64,000 bases of DNA from positions 32,645,150 through 32,709,149 of the forward strand of contig NC_049910.1 in the NCBI RefSeq assembly GCF_001411555.2, in the 5' to 3' direction. How positions within the stretch are numbered: the first letter of the stretch is position 1; each line of letters starts with the position of its first letter. Shown here piece by piece: positions 47,175 through 60,485 of this stretch. This DNA comes from Juglans regia (taxonomy: Eukaryota > Streptophyta > Magnoliopsida > Fagales > Juglandaceae). The position numbers and the translations under genes were made by a program. Under the pieces are notes generated by a model that saw only the letters and a program-made list of their open reading frames with translations, did no database searches and was not told the origin of the DNA.

Positions 47175-48103
47175 TATGTCACATAATTAGTAAATTTAAC
47201 ACAAAAAAAATATATATATGAAATTAGCGGGTTTAAATTTTATATAAATTAGTTTAGATTTATTAAGTCATGATTAATAAACAGCTTAATAACGGATCAA
47301 CCCGTTTAACCCGAAATCAAACCGTTTATATTTTATTTCAAAATTATAAGTTTAATATTATTGTTGGATTGTAATATTAATATTTTTTAATATGCTTATG
47401 TTTTTATTGTTGAGATTGTAATTCTGAACCTATGCTCATATTTGTAATCGTAGGGTTTGTAATATTTGTTTTATTATAGGTCAAAATTTGAAAAATATTG
47501 ATATTTTTTTATTAGTAGGTAGTCTTATTATTTTTTAATTATTGTGACTACTAATAAATATTAATATATATTTAAACTTTTATGTAAAATTATATTAATC
47601 ATATCAAATAAATTATGTATGTTAATTGAACACATTTATATAAAATGAGTTAAAATAAGTCGTCGCATCGATTTATTTATAATAAATTAGAATTCGAGAT
47701 AGACTTATATAATCAGATGTCATGACTAACACCACCTGCAAACACGAATTGCAACTCCTTCGGATAGCTCTCCGACGACCAAATCCTAATAAACTCCTTA
47801 AACAATTCCAAAATATTTTCACAACTCATCAACAAAAAATGATTGAAGGAATCAAGCATGAGGGCATGCATGACGTCCCGCTGTATAAGAGACAAACCTT
47901 CAACTCAAACTATGCGATTTAGTACATGAAATTATTATATATATGTGTATATATATATATATACACTATTATGATTTACAGTAATTCAGCAACATATATA
48001 AAGAAAAATGATTTATACAGTCATAGAATACGTAAGTCTCGCACATTTTTTTTTTTAAAATTAAGCAAATATAGCATAAATATGAAAAAATTCATATCTT
48101 AAT
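47175..48103. other. Intergenic, unidentified short frame
   Basis: 47722-47922 (+) has an open 66-codon frame with a more protein-like composition than its surroundings, but no recognisable motif, and the opposite strand is open too. (TA)n lies at 47937-47964. 48010-48103 may be the left part of a MITE interrupted by the next element. Confidence 0.35.
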
Positions 48104-50920
48104 TGTAACGCCCCAAACCTGGTTGGCCTGGAGAATTACTACCTGTCTCTTAAGAACTTATTTTCCAACACAACTAAAAAGAAAACCCAAATCTTTAATA
48201 GCAAATCTCAATATCAACAGTGCTAAACAACCACATTGAAAACTCCACAAAATCATTACTGAAGCTAAAATAAACTAAAAAGTCCGAAATCTCCCGGTAG
48301 TCATAACAATCCAACCAATAATTTCATAAATCTCACTGAAACCCAAGATATAAATAAAACCCAAAGACATTAAAACTAAGAACATCAGAAGTCCTTCTTC
48401 TAACAACATCTCCTCAGCTTAAACACATTCAACAATCTAATCCAGATCCTCATTTGGACTCTCCACATCATCTGAAAAATATTATAATGATAGGGGGTGA
48501 GTTATCAACAACTTAGTAAGCAGAAATCATATGCTAGCGTGCAAATATGAGCATTTACAAAGTAAAACATGCAGAACCAAATATTTTTCAGAGTTAACAT
48601 GCAGAACAGAACATATTTTCAAAAGTAACAGAGCGATGGTTTTAAGATAAGTAAAACCCTTAGTGCTTTGGCATAACATAAACTGAGTATCATCATCAGA
48701 TCAAAACAGAGCATTAAACAGAGCAGAGACCATGTTTCGCCCCCGTGGTAGGGTTGTGCTAATCCCGATGGCCAAACCAGGCAGAGACAGAGGTGAAATC
48801 TTTCCTTTATTCTTCTCGGAGCCCCGAGTGTGTACACAGAAAAGACCACAATAAAACCACTTTGTTTCCAAAGTGGGTGCACTCAGAAACAGAGAAGTTG
48901 GTACCAACCCAAACAGAGCAGAGCATAACAGAGTAGAGCAGAGCAGAGCAAAGCAGAGACAGAGTCAGATACGAAACCAGTACACCATGCCAAAGGTTTT
49001 CAGATGTTATATCAAAATAATATAGAGTACCAAAACAGAATCAGACAGTTTACACACGCTGAACACAAAAGCCAGAACATCTTTCTAAATAAATGCACAA
49101 CTTTTCATATTCTCAATATCGCTCTTTTTCCAGATTTCAGAAACATGACAGAATTTAGCTCATGTCTACACAATGCATGTCAGAACATATTTTTCTTTTT
49201 TTCGTACAGATTTCATGAGTATGCAAATAAACAACCGATGTTGGTTTTGTTTTTCCCAAGTTCTCATTTCACCACAAAAATATGCAAAGTTTTTAGAAAA
49301 TCAACCTCAGTCTCAAATAATTCGTGTAAGGCCTAGCATAGGAATCCCGCTTACCTGACTCCTGCAGCGCATTATCTATGACTTGAATACGGTTTCTATC
49401 CGTCTCGTCACCTATTCATAAAAATAATATAAACTAAATATTAAAGTCCAACAACACAAAATTGGTCTTAGACAACTTAAGACCCAATTTCTAGACCATA
49501 ATTCAGCAAGTTTAATCTAACTCAAACAACCAAATAACAATCTGGACAGCCCACACTTCGACCCAAAATATTCTATACCAATCTCAGTATTGTCCAATAC
49601 AAGCATCAAGACCAATGCCAATTCAAATTTCAATAACTCATACTTATTCCAACAGTTCGCAGTCCCAAACAATTACTAACAATTTAACCAACACCAAACT
49701 AAGCACACTTCTTCCCATTCACAACTCCATAACAGAAAATATAAACTAATACCTCCAAAAATTAAACTGCACTCGACAAAGAAAATTAAATTCCCCTCTA
49801 AATATTCTCTCAACCACCAATCCAACGGACCCCCTTACTCCTCGGACTCAGTCCGGCACAACCAATAAATTCACAGTAAATAAGAATTAGTGCAGAAATA
49901 CATTTAAATCTCAAAAGTTCTTTGGGAAAAATACTTACAATGCTATAATATAATTTTTGAAAGATCACGGAGGTACTAGAAGCGGCAACGCAGCAACGAA
50001 ACAGTGCCAAATGCACTGTGGCCGTGGGTCTCAAAAACCCACTTTTGAACGGGTGCAAACGAAGACCCGAGATTGATAGGATAGAGTTTAGGGATGTCGG
50101 TGAAACTAATGGTGGTGGTGGTGGTTGGTCGTGGGTGGCGGCGCAAAAGGTGGTTGAAGAGCAAAAACACCCAAAACGGAAATGTTGATTGTGGGGCTTC
50201 ACCGGTGACAGATCGGAGGTGGGGTTGGGTCCATTGGGTTGCTAGAAGGTCGAGGATGATGTGGTGAGAAGATGGTGGCCGGAGGTGGCGCGACGGCGGC
50301 GCAGCGGCGCAATGAGTGCCGCGGCCTGGTGGTGTGCGTGGGAGCTAACGGCGGCACAAGGGAGGCTGAGATTGGAGGGGGAGGTCGCCGGCGGGTGGGG
50401 GAGCGGCTGGGATGGGCGGTGTCGCCCATGGCGGCGCGACGACGGCGGGTCGAGGGCAAACGGCGGACGCACGGGAGAGAGAAAGAGAGAGAGGCGCGGG
50501 AGGGAGAAGAAATAAGGAGAAAAAGAAAAAAGAAAGAAAAGAAGAAAAGAAAAAGAAAAGGAAAAGAAAAAAATAGAGAGAAAAGAAATGAGGTCCAATC
50601 CTCATAACTTAGGTCACGAAAATGATCCAACGGAAAAGATTTTAAAACAGCAAGTAAAATAAAATAATTCAAACGTAATGATTAAAATGAAAATAAAAAA
50701 ATTAAACCCCACAACAAGTTAATTTAATTTAAGAAGAAATTTAAACGCATAAAAATAATTAATTTAGTGAAAGCACTTCAAAAATAATTTTCACAAATTT
50801 AAAATCATAAAAATAACACAACTAAAAATCCAACAATTTTAAAACAAGAGAATAAATTTTAAATTAATAACAAATAATCTTTCAATTAAAAAAAAATATA
50901 CTAAAATACGGAGTATTACA
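48104..50920. mobile_element. 2.8-kb TG...CA element, LTR-type, TSD TTAAT
   Basis: The unit begins TGTAACGCCCC and ends GGAGTATTACA, giving short inverted ends TGTAA...TTACA. It is flanked by a perfect 5-bp duplication TTAAT (48099-48103 and 50921-50925). These ends are typical of plant LTR retrotransposons. No second copy of its left end and no gag/pol protein is seen inside, so it is best read as a long solo LTR or a large non-autonomous element. 48916-48962 has short GCAGA repeats. 49810-50607 is G+C-rich with purine-rich and CGGCGG stretches that create long Pro-rich or Arg-rich frames on both strands without motifs. Confidence 0.72.
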
Positions 50921-50925
50921 TTAAT

Positions 50926-53900
50926 GATCAATCTCACGTTTTTCATATGAAGTACCACGTAGGACTAGCTTGAATATCCTAAATATTGCCAAATATTGTA
51001 TTTAGCATTACTGATTATATATAAAACTATGTTATCATATAATTAATTAAGCCAAATTATGAAAAATGCTGTTAATGAGAGTCCAATAATTGTGAAAATG
51101 CTGTTAATTAATATATGCTTAATTCTACTCTTAAAATATTTATTTTGGCCTCCTGAAAATTATTATGAGAAATCATGTTTGCTAGCTAGCTATAAGAAAA
51201 ATAAATATTTGTGACAGGATAATTTACAATGACAACGACTATTTATAATAAAAATAGATAATTCATTTTAATAAAAAATAATAATAATTTTTTAAATAAC
51301 TGATGATAAATAAATTATTTTCGCACTATTCTTCATTCCTGTCTTCATTAACACTCCAGATGTACCTTTATTAGAGTCGATGATCTTTTGTTAGGAGGCC
51401 CACCAAAGTGGTAATTCCGATTCCATTCTCCACTCTCATGCTAGCTTCAGATGCTATACATCCACTATCCTTCTTTCTTCTCCATGGTCAACCTAATTGC
51501 TGATCGACAGAAACAAGGATCTATATAAACGTGTGGGCATGGCTTACATTTTAATTCTTTTGAAAAATGTTCTTCATTATTACACCTTTCACGAGCCAAT
51601 CAACAATCCAACCTAGCTAGCTAGCATAGATCATAGTTCTAAATTCCCAAAAAAAAAATCCATCCAATAATAGAGATTTTTTTTTAATCTTTATTAATGT
51701 GATTTTTATTTTCAGAATAAGTACCCATTAATAATTCTAATCCTTTATATAATCGATCATCATGCATATAATGGGATACAATGAAATATTATAAACTAAT
51801 AATTTTAAAAAATAAAAAAAATGAAAATATGGGTTAAATTTCTAAATAACATGGGAAGTTATATAAATGGATACTTTTTTTTTTTTTTTTTATACAAGTC
51901 CAACATATTTTATGAAGTTCCAAAAAGTAAATCCCAATTAATTTATCTTATATTGTGGAAGGCCGGGGAGCGAATATTAAAAAGTGTTTTGTCATTTTAT
52001 TCAAGTAATTAGTGCATACACACGTCAACGATCAGATCAAAATAGACTTTCTATATATATACTATCCCTTCCGCCTTTTGGAGTATTTCTCCTCTCATTA
52101 TCATGGTTAGAGTTTGAAGCATTTGAAAAAACTGGGCAAAGCATGAGTACGTACGAGCCTTTTTTTATTTTATTTTCGCATTAAGATAAGCATACGAATT
52201 GAAGCATATATCCAAATAACTGATCTACTTAATGCCCATCGAAGTGATGACCGAATCTATCTTTTCGTAGAATAATCAGTTCCTCATGATCAAGACTTCC
52301 ATGGCGCAGCTCAGTGATTGATCTGATAGTTATATATATATATATATGCAGAAATTAACCCTAGCTGCCCTAAATGCAGCTGTCATTTGCTTTCTTTCCG
52401 CAATGCTTAACAAGAATATAATATAATGCAACACAAAGGTGATGATGATGAAGAACTTTGAAATGCATATATGCGAATCTTTGTTCTTTCTGATGAAGAA
52501 CTTATTGGTAAACAACTGGGTTCAGAAGAATCGAATCTTACAAGAATGCATTTCTTTTCCTGCATGGCTTGCTAGCTAATCAGTTGAAACTTTATGGCTT
52601 GTTCTGTGAGTATCTAGAGCCTTTCTCACTGATAGAACACTATCTTCTTCATATATAATTATCATCTAGTCTTTTTCTTCTAGATAATTGTATGTATTAT
52701 GTATGTGATTTCTATAATTAATATTTAGTGATTATTATTATTATTATTATTATTATTGTCTAATTATTAATATTCAACTATCTAAGTACTGCTTAACCAT
52801 GCATATATAGCTGATGATCATTGCAGTAATGTTCTATCGTAATGTCATGATGTACAATTTTTATTAGAGTTCCGGTTTTGGAATTTATGTAAGAGTAATA
52901 ATGCTAGATACAGTGCTATGTGTGCAAACCTCGCGTATGCATTTTAGAAAAAAGTAAAATCTACTATTCAAATAATAATTTTTTTCATGTGCATATCATG
53001 CCTACTTTTTAAAAGAGTGTGCATGACTTACACATCCTAAAATTATAAATTTTATTTCTCATTTATGTAATCATCAAGTGTTTTTTTTTTTTTTTAAATT
53101 TTTATACGGTATTCCTTTATGAGTGTTAGTAATAAAATTAAAAATAATATCCGTTCTTATAAAAAAAACTTTAAAAAAAAAAACCTGTAGATAATGATCA
53201 ATCGAATGGACCAAAACAAGAAACAGAAATAAGTAAATATAATGAGGAACTGAATATATATTTTTGGAATTATTATAGCCTTTGAACACAGCCTTTCTAT
53301 ACATGCATGGAAATTGGAAACAGGATGGGATCAATTCATGAGTTCGGTCTTCGAGGGAATTTCTATATAAGAATTTTGTGGTCCTTACCGCCCTTTTTTT
53401 TTTCTTCATAATAAAGTACGTGCAGACTTGAAAAAGTATTCGATAGGCTTCTTTTGGATGTCACTTTTTGGCCAATCTGAAACCCCATTTAGTACACCTC
53501 AAAATTAGCTGCATCTTATAAATAATATCGTTCAAAAAAAAAAAATATTTATAATCGTAAAATATATAAATATCGTATAATTATTTAAAAAAATATATAA
53601 AATTCATATAAATATTGTATATTTTTTTTCTCTTTTTTAAAAATATTAAATAATTATACGATGCTTATATTTTACGATTACGTGTATCATTATACTTAAA
53701 AAGAAAACTAGAGGGATGTTTTTTACGCCAATAGCAGACAAAAGGGATATTCAGAAGGACGCGTGTCACGAGGAGAATCTCTCTCTCTCTCTTTATAGAT
53801 TTCCTATTTTTTTTTTTTTTTCCTCTTTAGCTTTCGTTTCTTTCACAAAAACATAGAAAACAAAGAAAAGGAAATTAAGGGAGGGAGAGGAATCCGCAGA

Positions 53901-54214
53901 CTTGATAAAAGGTATAGGTTGGAGGCTTCTACCACAAGACGCCATGCATTTGAGTAAAAGACCAATACACAGTACTACTTTTCTATCTTATCCAAGGGGA
54001 ATTCGATGCATGCAGTGAGGATGATCTGATCTTCTATCTCCTGCATGGCCGGCCGGCTCAGTAACTAGCTTGCCTTTCATTACCCAATATTTGTAGTGCA
54101 GTGCCATCTTTTTACAAGAAATAAATAAATATATGATTCGAATGAAAAATTAATTTTTTAATAATAAATTTTATCCTTTTTAATAATAAAATCCCATATT
54201 GATCATCATGGATT

Positions 54215-54252
<38 letters not shown>

Positions 54253-55008
54253 TATAGGAATAAGTAGTAGTGGGATAATTCATCTTAAAAAATTATATTC
54301 TTAAGCCTCATACACCACACACCAACTTTTTTATAATTTCTTTAATTTTATTCTCTTATTAAATATGTAATATATAGACTATGAATAGAATAATTCAATT
54401 ATTTTAAGAATAATAAAGTAAAAAAAAACTTTAAAAAAATTTTTAAAAAATAAAAAAATTTTAATATATGGTGTATGCGCTTATGAATAGAATGCTGATT
54501 GATCTTATCCCTCACTTGTATGGCATGATTTCAATTTATAATTATCAACCTAATTCGTAAAAGTCAGTAGTAGGTAGGTAGCAGGAGCAGGAGAAGATTC
54601 CTCTCTGATCTTCAGCTGGCTTCTTTAATTAATTAAATATCATTCTTTTTTCCTTTTTAAACTTTGTGGATGCATGCATGCATGCTTGGGTTAATTCATG
54701 TGTTGGATCCCTTAATTTAGAGTCGTAGAATTTGAACCTGCATGCGTGCGTACCTAATTAAGATATTCCTTAAGGAAAACATTAATAACTTACTTTATTC
54801 TTAATTTACGATGAATATATATATATATATATATATCATGTCTCGTTTTAGATTACATATTCACATTCCCTAATCTTCTCCATGCACTCATTTTTAGAGC
54901 AATTATGCAACTTTTGAAGCCAGAAAGAAATAATTAAGAAAGTTATATATATATATAGTGCATGCAGGAATATTATATATTGATACTAAGCCCCATTTTA
55001 ATATCATG

Positions 55009-55052
<44 letters not shown>

Positions 55053-55400
55053 CCTCTCTCTTCTCTGATCTCAAAGTCATTATAAGTTAAATCATATAAG
55101 AATCATTAAATCATGATGATATTATAAGGAAAGATAGATCAAATATACTTTAGTAAGGATACAATTTGGCCGTACACGTGTCCAACCTCCAATTTACAAG
55201 TACTCAAGTAGATTGATTACCTTTAAAATAAAACTGGTGTTGGATACCGCCCTTTGTTAAACAAAATTAAACTTTAAACGATAGAACCTTCAAATTAAGG
55301 TTATTTATATACTGTTACTAACTGAAGGTTGATTAATGATCAGTAAAAGAGGCTCGAAGATAGGGGACAAGGAATAAAACCCAAAATAAAAACTAAAAGC
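50926..55400. other. Long AT-rich intergenic region upstream of the EFM-like gene
   Basis: No gene is seen in 4.4 kb. MITE-like pieces lie at 52888-53060 (AAGAGTAATAATGCTAGATAC), 53520-53705 (arms around ATAATCGTAAAATATA and its complement) and 54290-54490 (arms around CATACACCACA and TGGTGTATG). Simple repeats lie at 52740-52757 (TTA/ATT), 53779-53793 (CT), 54219-54248 (TA), 54815-54837 (TA) and 55009-55052. The region may hold distal regulation of the downstream gene. Confidence 0.45.
55009..55052. repeat. (AT)n(GT)n microsatellite
   Basis: An AT run joins directly to a GT run, the same composite type as at 31237-31294. Confidence 0.93.
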
Positions 55401-55915
55401 AAAAGAACATAAAAGAGAGAGAGAGAGAGAGAGAATCATCTTTGGGTTGGTTATTTTAAATTCGTACGGTACACATTAGGTTCTAAAACCAGGTCCTAAG
55501 CACATGACCCTCCATTCTCAGACTCTCTGATTCCTTCTCTCAGAGCATCTCTCTCATTTTTAGCTTTTTTTAACCTTTGTTCTTTGAAAGAAGTTACCAA
55601 TATTCCTCTGCTTTATACTCTGCTTTTCCTTTTGTTCTATCTCTCTCTCTCTACACCCTGCATGCTTTATTCCATTTGAACTCGCCCCTAAAAAGAGGAC
55701 GATCCTCCCTCGATCCTTCTTGAGTTCACAAACTAACAACATCCTTCTCTCTCTGCTCTCTCTCTCCCCTTCGCCCACTTGAACTCAAACCTAAAGAAAG
55801 AAGCCAAACACCAACTTTTGCTCTTGTTTGTTCCCACATACTTCCTGTTTGTGCATGAACATTACTACAGTTTTTTGTTGAGCAGCACTCTTGCTGTTTT
55901 ACGTAACGATCGTAA
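55401..55915 (+). promoter_or_regulatory. Presumed promoter and leader of the EFM-like gene
   Basis: A (GA)n run lies at 55413-55432, and CT-rich stretches at 55639-55653 and 55743-55768 are typical of plant leaders and GAGA-type sites. TTTATACTCTG at about 55613 is a weak TATA candidate. The start of transcription is not determinable. Minus-strand frames here (55560-55950) are shadows of the CT-rich leader. Confidence 0.4.
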
Positions 55916-58245
55916 ATGGCATCCCCTTTGGAACTAAGCCTGGACTTCAAGCCCCACAGCTACTCTATGCTTCTGAAGTCTTTTGGAGGCCAAAGTGAAC
56001 AGACCCAGAAGCTCGAAGACTTCCTTTCTCGCCTCGAGGAAGAACGCCTCAAGATTGATGCTTTCAAGCGCGAGCTTCCCCTTTGCATGCAACTTCTTTC
56101 CAATGGTACCATATTTCAGCTTTCTTCCTCATGCATGTTGACAAGCTTAAAATAGCTTATTCAAGTTCTTAAACAGGCCTTGATTGTTTCTTGATGCTTA
56201 GATTTACCTATGGAATACTCATAGATAGACCTTGAGATTCAAATATTATTTTACTAACTATTAATATTGTCTTATATAGGTTCCAATTAACTTCCTTATT
56301 CTTTATCTTTTTCATTTAAGAAGGGAGCTAGGGATATAGCTTTCTTTGTGTGTGAATTGAATTATTAAACTCATCTCTTTGTAATGAATTATAAGCATAC
56401 GATATTTCTACCGCAAGATAGATAAGTAAAGAAAAATAAGAATAATAATAATTAGAATATGAAGAACAAGAAAAAGAACGAATTAGAAAAGAAAGCATAG
56501 CCTCGTAGTCCACCAAAGAAAAACTTAAAACAAATAAGGAATAACATCCAATGGAACTTTGCTGATATTTTGTAAATTGGTTTGTATATGTTGTTTCTAC
56601 ATATGCCAATTTTTTACCAACTTTCCTCTCTTTTTTTTTTCAGCTCTGGAGGCTCATAGGCAGCAGCTACGGGCCTACAGATCAGCAAACCAAGGTCCAA
56701 GGCCGGTTCTCGAAGAATTCATACCCCTCAAACAATCAACATCTGAGAGCTCAGAGAAATCATCAAACAATTCTGACAAGGCAAACTGGATGACATCCGC
56801 TCAGTTATGGAGCCAAGCAAGTGACGGAACCAAACCACAATCCACAATTCTATTCCATAAAGAACCCGAGATCGGCTTAGATACTTGTCCAAAACTAGCT
56901 TTGGATAACAAACAGAGAAATGGAGGTGCATTCCACCCTTTCTCCAAAGAAAGGAACTCGTTCCCGAGTCCAAATTTGAGGGCTCTTCCTGATTTGGCTC
57001 TTGCCTCTGCCGAGAGACAGTTGGAGGATAAAAAGTGTTTGGAGACTGAGAATGGGATATCTTCTCCCAGAAGAGAGGATACCGGTAAGGGTGGCAGTGG
57101 TGGGGTCGGGGTTGAGCAAGCAAAACGACCTGGTAATTCTTCAGATGGGCAAACGACTGCAACAACTACAGCTCCTAGCACAAATCAGACTCACAGGAAG
57201 GCAAGGAGGTGTTGGTCACCAGATTTACATAGGAGATTCGTGAATGCTCTTCAGATGCTTGGTGGTTCTCAAGGTAACGTGGTTCCTTTCTATATTCTAA
57301 TAAATAAGATGCTATAATGATTTTTTAAAGATATTTTAAAGCACAAAAAATGAACAGTTTCAATTGATAAACACACTACGCGGTGAATATATAGATCGTG
57401 ATAAGGATCATACATCTAATTATACTGTCATCATCATTATTTGTATTTCTTTAGATTTTTGACTAATATTTTGGGTCGTGGAAACAGTGGCAACTCCAAA
57501 ACAGATCAGGGAGCTGATGAAGGTCGACGGTTTGACCAATGATGAAGTGAAAAGCCACCTGCAGGTATCTCTCTCTCTCTCTCTCTCTCAGATATGGAGG
57601 CAGGCATGAAAGAGCCTTTGTACTATCTTAACATGCCCTGACAACGTACCACACTGCATAACATTCCATATTCTGTAGAAACGTTGTACAGAACTGAAAT
57701 ATATATTAACTTCTACCTTTATCTCTTTTTGTATGCAGAAATACAGGCTTCACACCAGACGACCCAGCCCAAACCCCCAAACAGCCGGAGCCCAAGCAAC
57801 GCAGCTCGTAGTCCTAGGTGGCATATGGGTGCCACCAGAGTATGCCACGGCGGCAGCAGCAGCAGCTCATACGGGAGCCTCAGCCCTATATGGTGCACAT
57901 CCTGCCTCCCATGCACAACCACACTACTGTGGACCAGGAGTGCCACAAGAATTCTATGCTGCACCACCCCCTCCACCTCACGGCCACCAGTTACACCACC
58001 ACAGTCTCCACCACCAACTCCACGTGTACAATGCCACGTGCCAGACCCATAGCTCACCTCAATCCGATGCCAGAGGGGCAAGAGATCTGTACCGGTCGGA
58101 GAGCATCGAGGATGGAAAGTCGGATAGTAGCAGCTGGAAGGGTGAGAGTGGTGATAATGGAGGGGAGAGAAAAGGGTTGGGTGCACTTAGAAGAGATCAA
58201 GATGGTGAGGAAAGTAATGGAAGTGGGATCACTCTCAAGTTCTGA
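55916..58245 (+). CDS. EFM: GARP/G2-like MYB transcription factor, EFM (HHO family)
   Basis: Nuclear repressor of the HRS1/HHO family; in Arabidopsis EFM represses FT and delays flowering in response to light and temperature. Exons are 55916-56105, 56644-57273, 57488-57564 and 57739-58245, all GT...AG and in frame, giving 467 residues. The N-terminal family domain starts [20 protein letters not shown] (EAR-like LELSL at 5-9) and continues [30 protein letters not shown] with a helix after it. The middle is Ser-rich with EEFIPLK and [11 protein letters not shown], both family marks. The DNA-binding domain is 248-308 ([26 protein letters not shown], then [27 protein letters not shown]) and is complete. 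An Ala run, a His-rich part ([15 protein letters not shown]) and the terminal ITLKF follow. The orthologue call rests on recalled similarity over the full length; another HHO member is the alternative. Confidence 0.94.
56106..56643 (+). other. Intron 1 of the EFM-like gene, 538 bp
   Basis: It starts GTACCA and ends in a T run then CAG. Removing it joins CMQLLSN to ALEAHRQQL through a split Ala codon, as in the family. Nothing else is seen in it. Confidence 0.92.
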
Positions 58246-59170
58246 TCAGGTTTCATTATGGTAGAAACTAGAAAGCTTTAGGGTTTAGCTAGGGCTTTAA
58301 TTAGGGTCTTCATATGTTTTCACCGATCCCATTAATTTGTTTATTCGTACGTTATAAAACATATCTAGTAGGGAGGGTAAAAAGGGCATAATGGAAAAGT
58401 GTGTGTTTGTTTTGTTTTCCTTGTACTCTTTTCGTGTCCTCCTAATTGTAAAAGATTAAAGATTGATTATATGGGATTTGGCTTTTTCTGGTATTTCTGC
58501 CCTTTACCTTTTAATGACTGATTTGCCCTTAATATTTACATGAAGACGCGATTAGTTCATTAAAAAAAAAAAAAATCTTTATAAGACTTAATTAAAAGCT
58601 AATATTTTAAATCTACTCTATATAAATATGAATTTTATAATCTAATATATTACAGTAATTTACGTTGGCGTATAAATTTATTTTTTAATAAAATTTGTTT
58701 ATGAATAAAATATGATTCATTTACAAATAATTACGAGGGTACTACGTTGTTACTGGACCCATCTTTAATTTGCTCCAGCAAGATAATAATAGGTGGACAA
58801 TTTGCTCGACATTAGCGGGCGAGCGGATGGATTTAATTAATGTAATATAACCTATATATGAAGAAAAAATAAGAAATGTTATTTATATTATAGCTTATAG
58901 TTATAGCTCCAAATAATCAATATATACATGTATTTAATATTTAAGCATGTTATATATATATATATTGATAAAGTGTAAAAAATAACGCTAAAGTGAATAA
59001 ATTATTTAACTAAAAAATGAATTAAACACTTAATTATGTAATAGTTTTTAGTACTTGACTCAATGTTAAATTCTGGTATTTTGTACTTGAAAAGAGTTGT
59101 AATGCAACTGGTCCATACCAAAAGTTAATATCCCAACAGTTTACTCTCATATCTTACTTATATTAATTGT
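58246..59170. other. 3' region of the EFM-like gene and intergenic
   Basis: 58246-58480 is the likely 3' untranslated region; A-rich GTAAAAGATTAAAG near 58448 may serve in polyadenylation. The rest is AT-rich without a gene. Confidence 0.45.
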
Positions 59171-60420
59171 GGAAAAGATGTTAAAAGCACATGGATATTT
59201 TTGGAAATATCCAACTGGCACGGCAAGATCCAAAATAAGGCACTAGAAACTCATGCACACGGGACTGAGTGGAGAGAGTGTGGCCTCACAGGTGCAGAGC
59301 AGCTCACGTGGGCAGCTTCTGGACACGCGAATCATGGTTTCAAGGCTGGAGACGCAGCACGCGGATCGTGGCTTCAAGGCTGGAGATGCAGAACACAGCA
59401 TGCGAGATGAAACCTGGGCTTGAGACACGAAACACAGCTGGAGAACGAAACACACAGTATAAAAGGAATGATTTTTGCCGTGTGTCGTCTCTTTTGTTTT
59501 TTTTCGTTTTTTCTTTTGGAGATTTTGGGCTTCCAGACTTTTGGTTTGAGTGGATTTTATTTTCTCAGGGGTAGAGATTCCGGATTTTTTCAATAGTTTT
59601 GTTATGCACAGAGCACCCTTTTATGAGTTTGAGTTTACTTATTTTAATTTCTATTTTCTTGAGAGAATGATGTTAGGCTAAGTTTATAGCTTGAGCTATA
59701 ATATATGGATTCTCTTATACTAAACTACTGAGAGTGATTCTGATATGATAAAAATCCATTTTATAGTTTTGCAAGTTAATTTTGTTGAGATAAGTCAAAA
59801 CCAGAAACTTTTGTTCTTGTTCTACTGTTGATGTAAGGCATACCAGAAACTTGGTAATATTTTCAAGATTTTTCATAGTTAGTATTCATAGTAAATTTAT
59901 TTACACTCTATAGATACTTTAGACTGGAAATCTGGTTTTAAATCTTCATTTTTCAATTGTTAATGCTTAGGCTAGATTGACAATGGAGTTATAGAGTTAG
60001 ATCTCTTAATCAGAGTTTGGAAAAGGAGGAAACATTCTTGTAGCCCAAGTATTTGACATTTTGTGTTACTTGTTTTGATATTACTACAATCTCTACATTT
60101 CTTGCACCCATTTCTCTAGCATTCAATTTCTTTTCTCCTTTCTTTCTATTTCCATTTCTTTTAAGTCTACAAACATTCAAAAAATTATTAAAAAAAAATT
60201 GAGAAAAGATCCAAACCATTCTTCATTAATACACTTCAAATCAGTACATAAATATAATTTTCTTGTTTCTTTTCTCGGTTGCATAAATAACCCTTTCACA
60301 AACAAGCTCCTCACACAAAATACACTTCATTATATATTTGCTCAGCATGAATACTATTGTCCTTGTGGAAATGACCATAGAACTCATCCATGAACTATTT
60401 TAATAGCTTATGCATTGGAA
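59171..60420. other. LTR-like or transcribed repeat of unknown kind
   Basis: 59200-59450 is G+C-richer than its surroundings, with two close copies of GGCTTCAAGGCTGGAGA or variants (about 59336 and 59370), followed by AGTATAAAAGG (59456-59466), a good TATA box. 59480-60400 reads like the transcribed part of an LTR, with CTTGTGGAAATGACC near 60361. No TG...CA borders with a target duplication were found, so the call is tentative. Confidence 0.3.
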
Positions 60421-60439
60421 GACAAATTTAGAAAGCCAT

Positions 60440-60485
<46 letters not shown>

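Noticed and set aside
47713..47922. Open frames on both strands, 60 and 66 codons
   Set aside because: Composition is protein-like, but no family is recognised and there is no splice or homology context; left as unidentified.
49810..50672. Several overlapping Pro-, Ser- and Arg-rich frames on both strands
   Set aside because: They come from G+C-rich, purine-biased sequence in the 2.8-kb LTR-type element; no domain, no consistent frame.
56728..57181. 145- and 126-codon minus-strand frames over the EFM-like exon 2
   Set aside because: They are antisense shadows of a verified coding exon without any motif.
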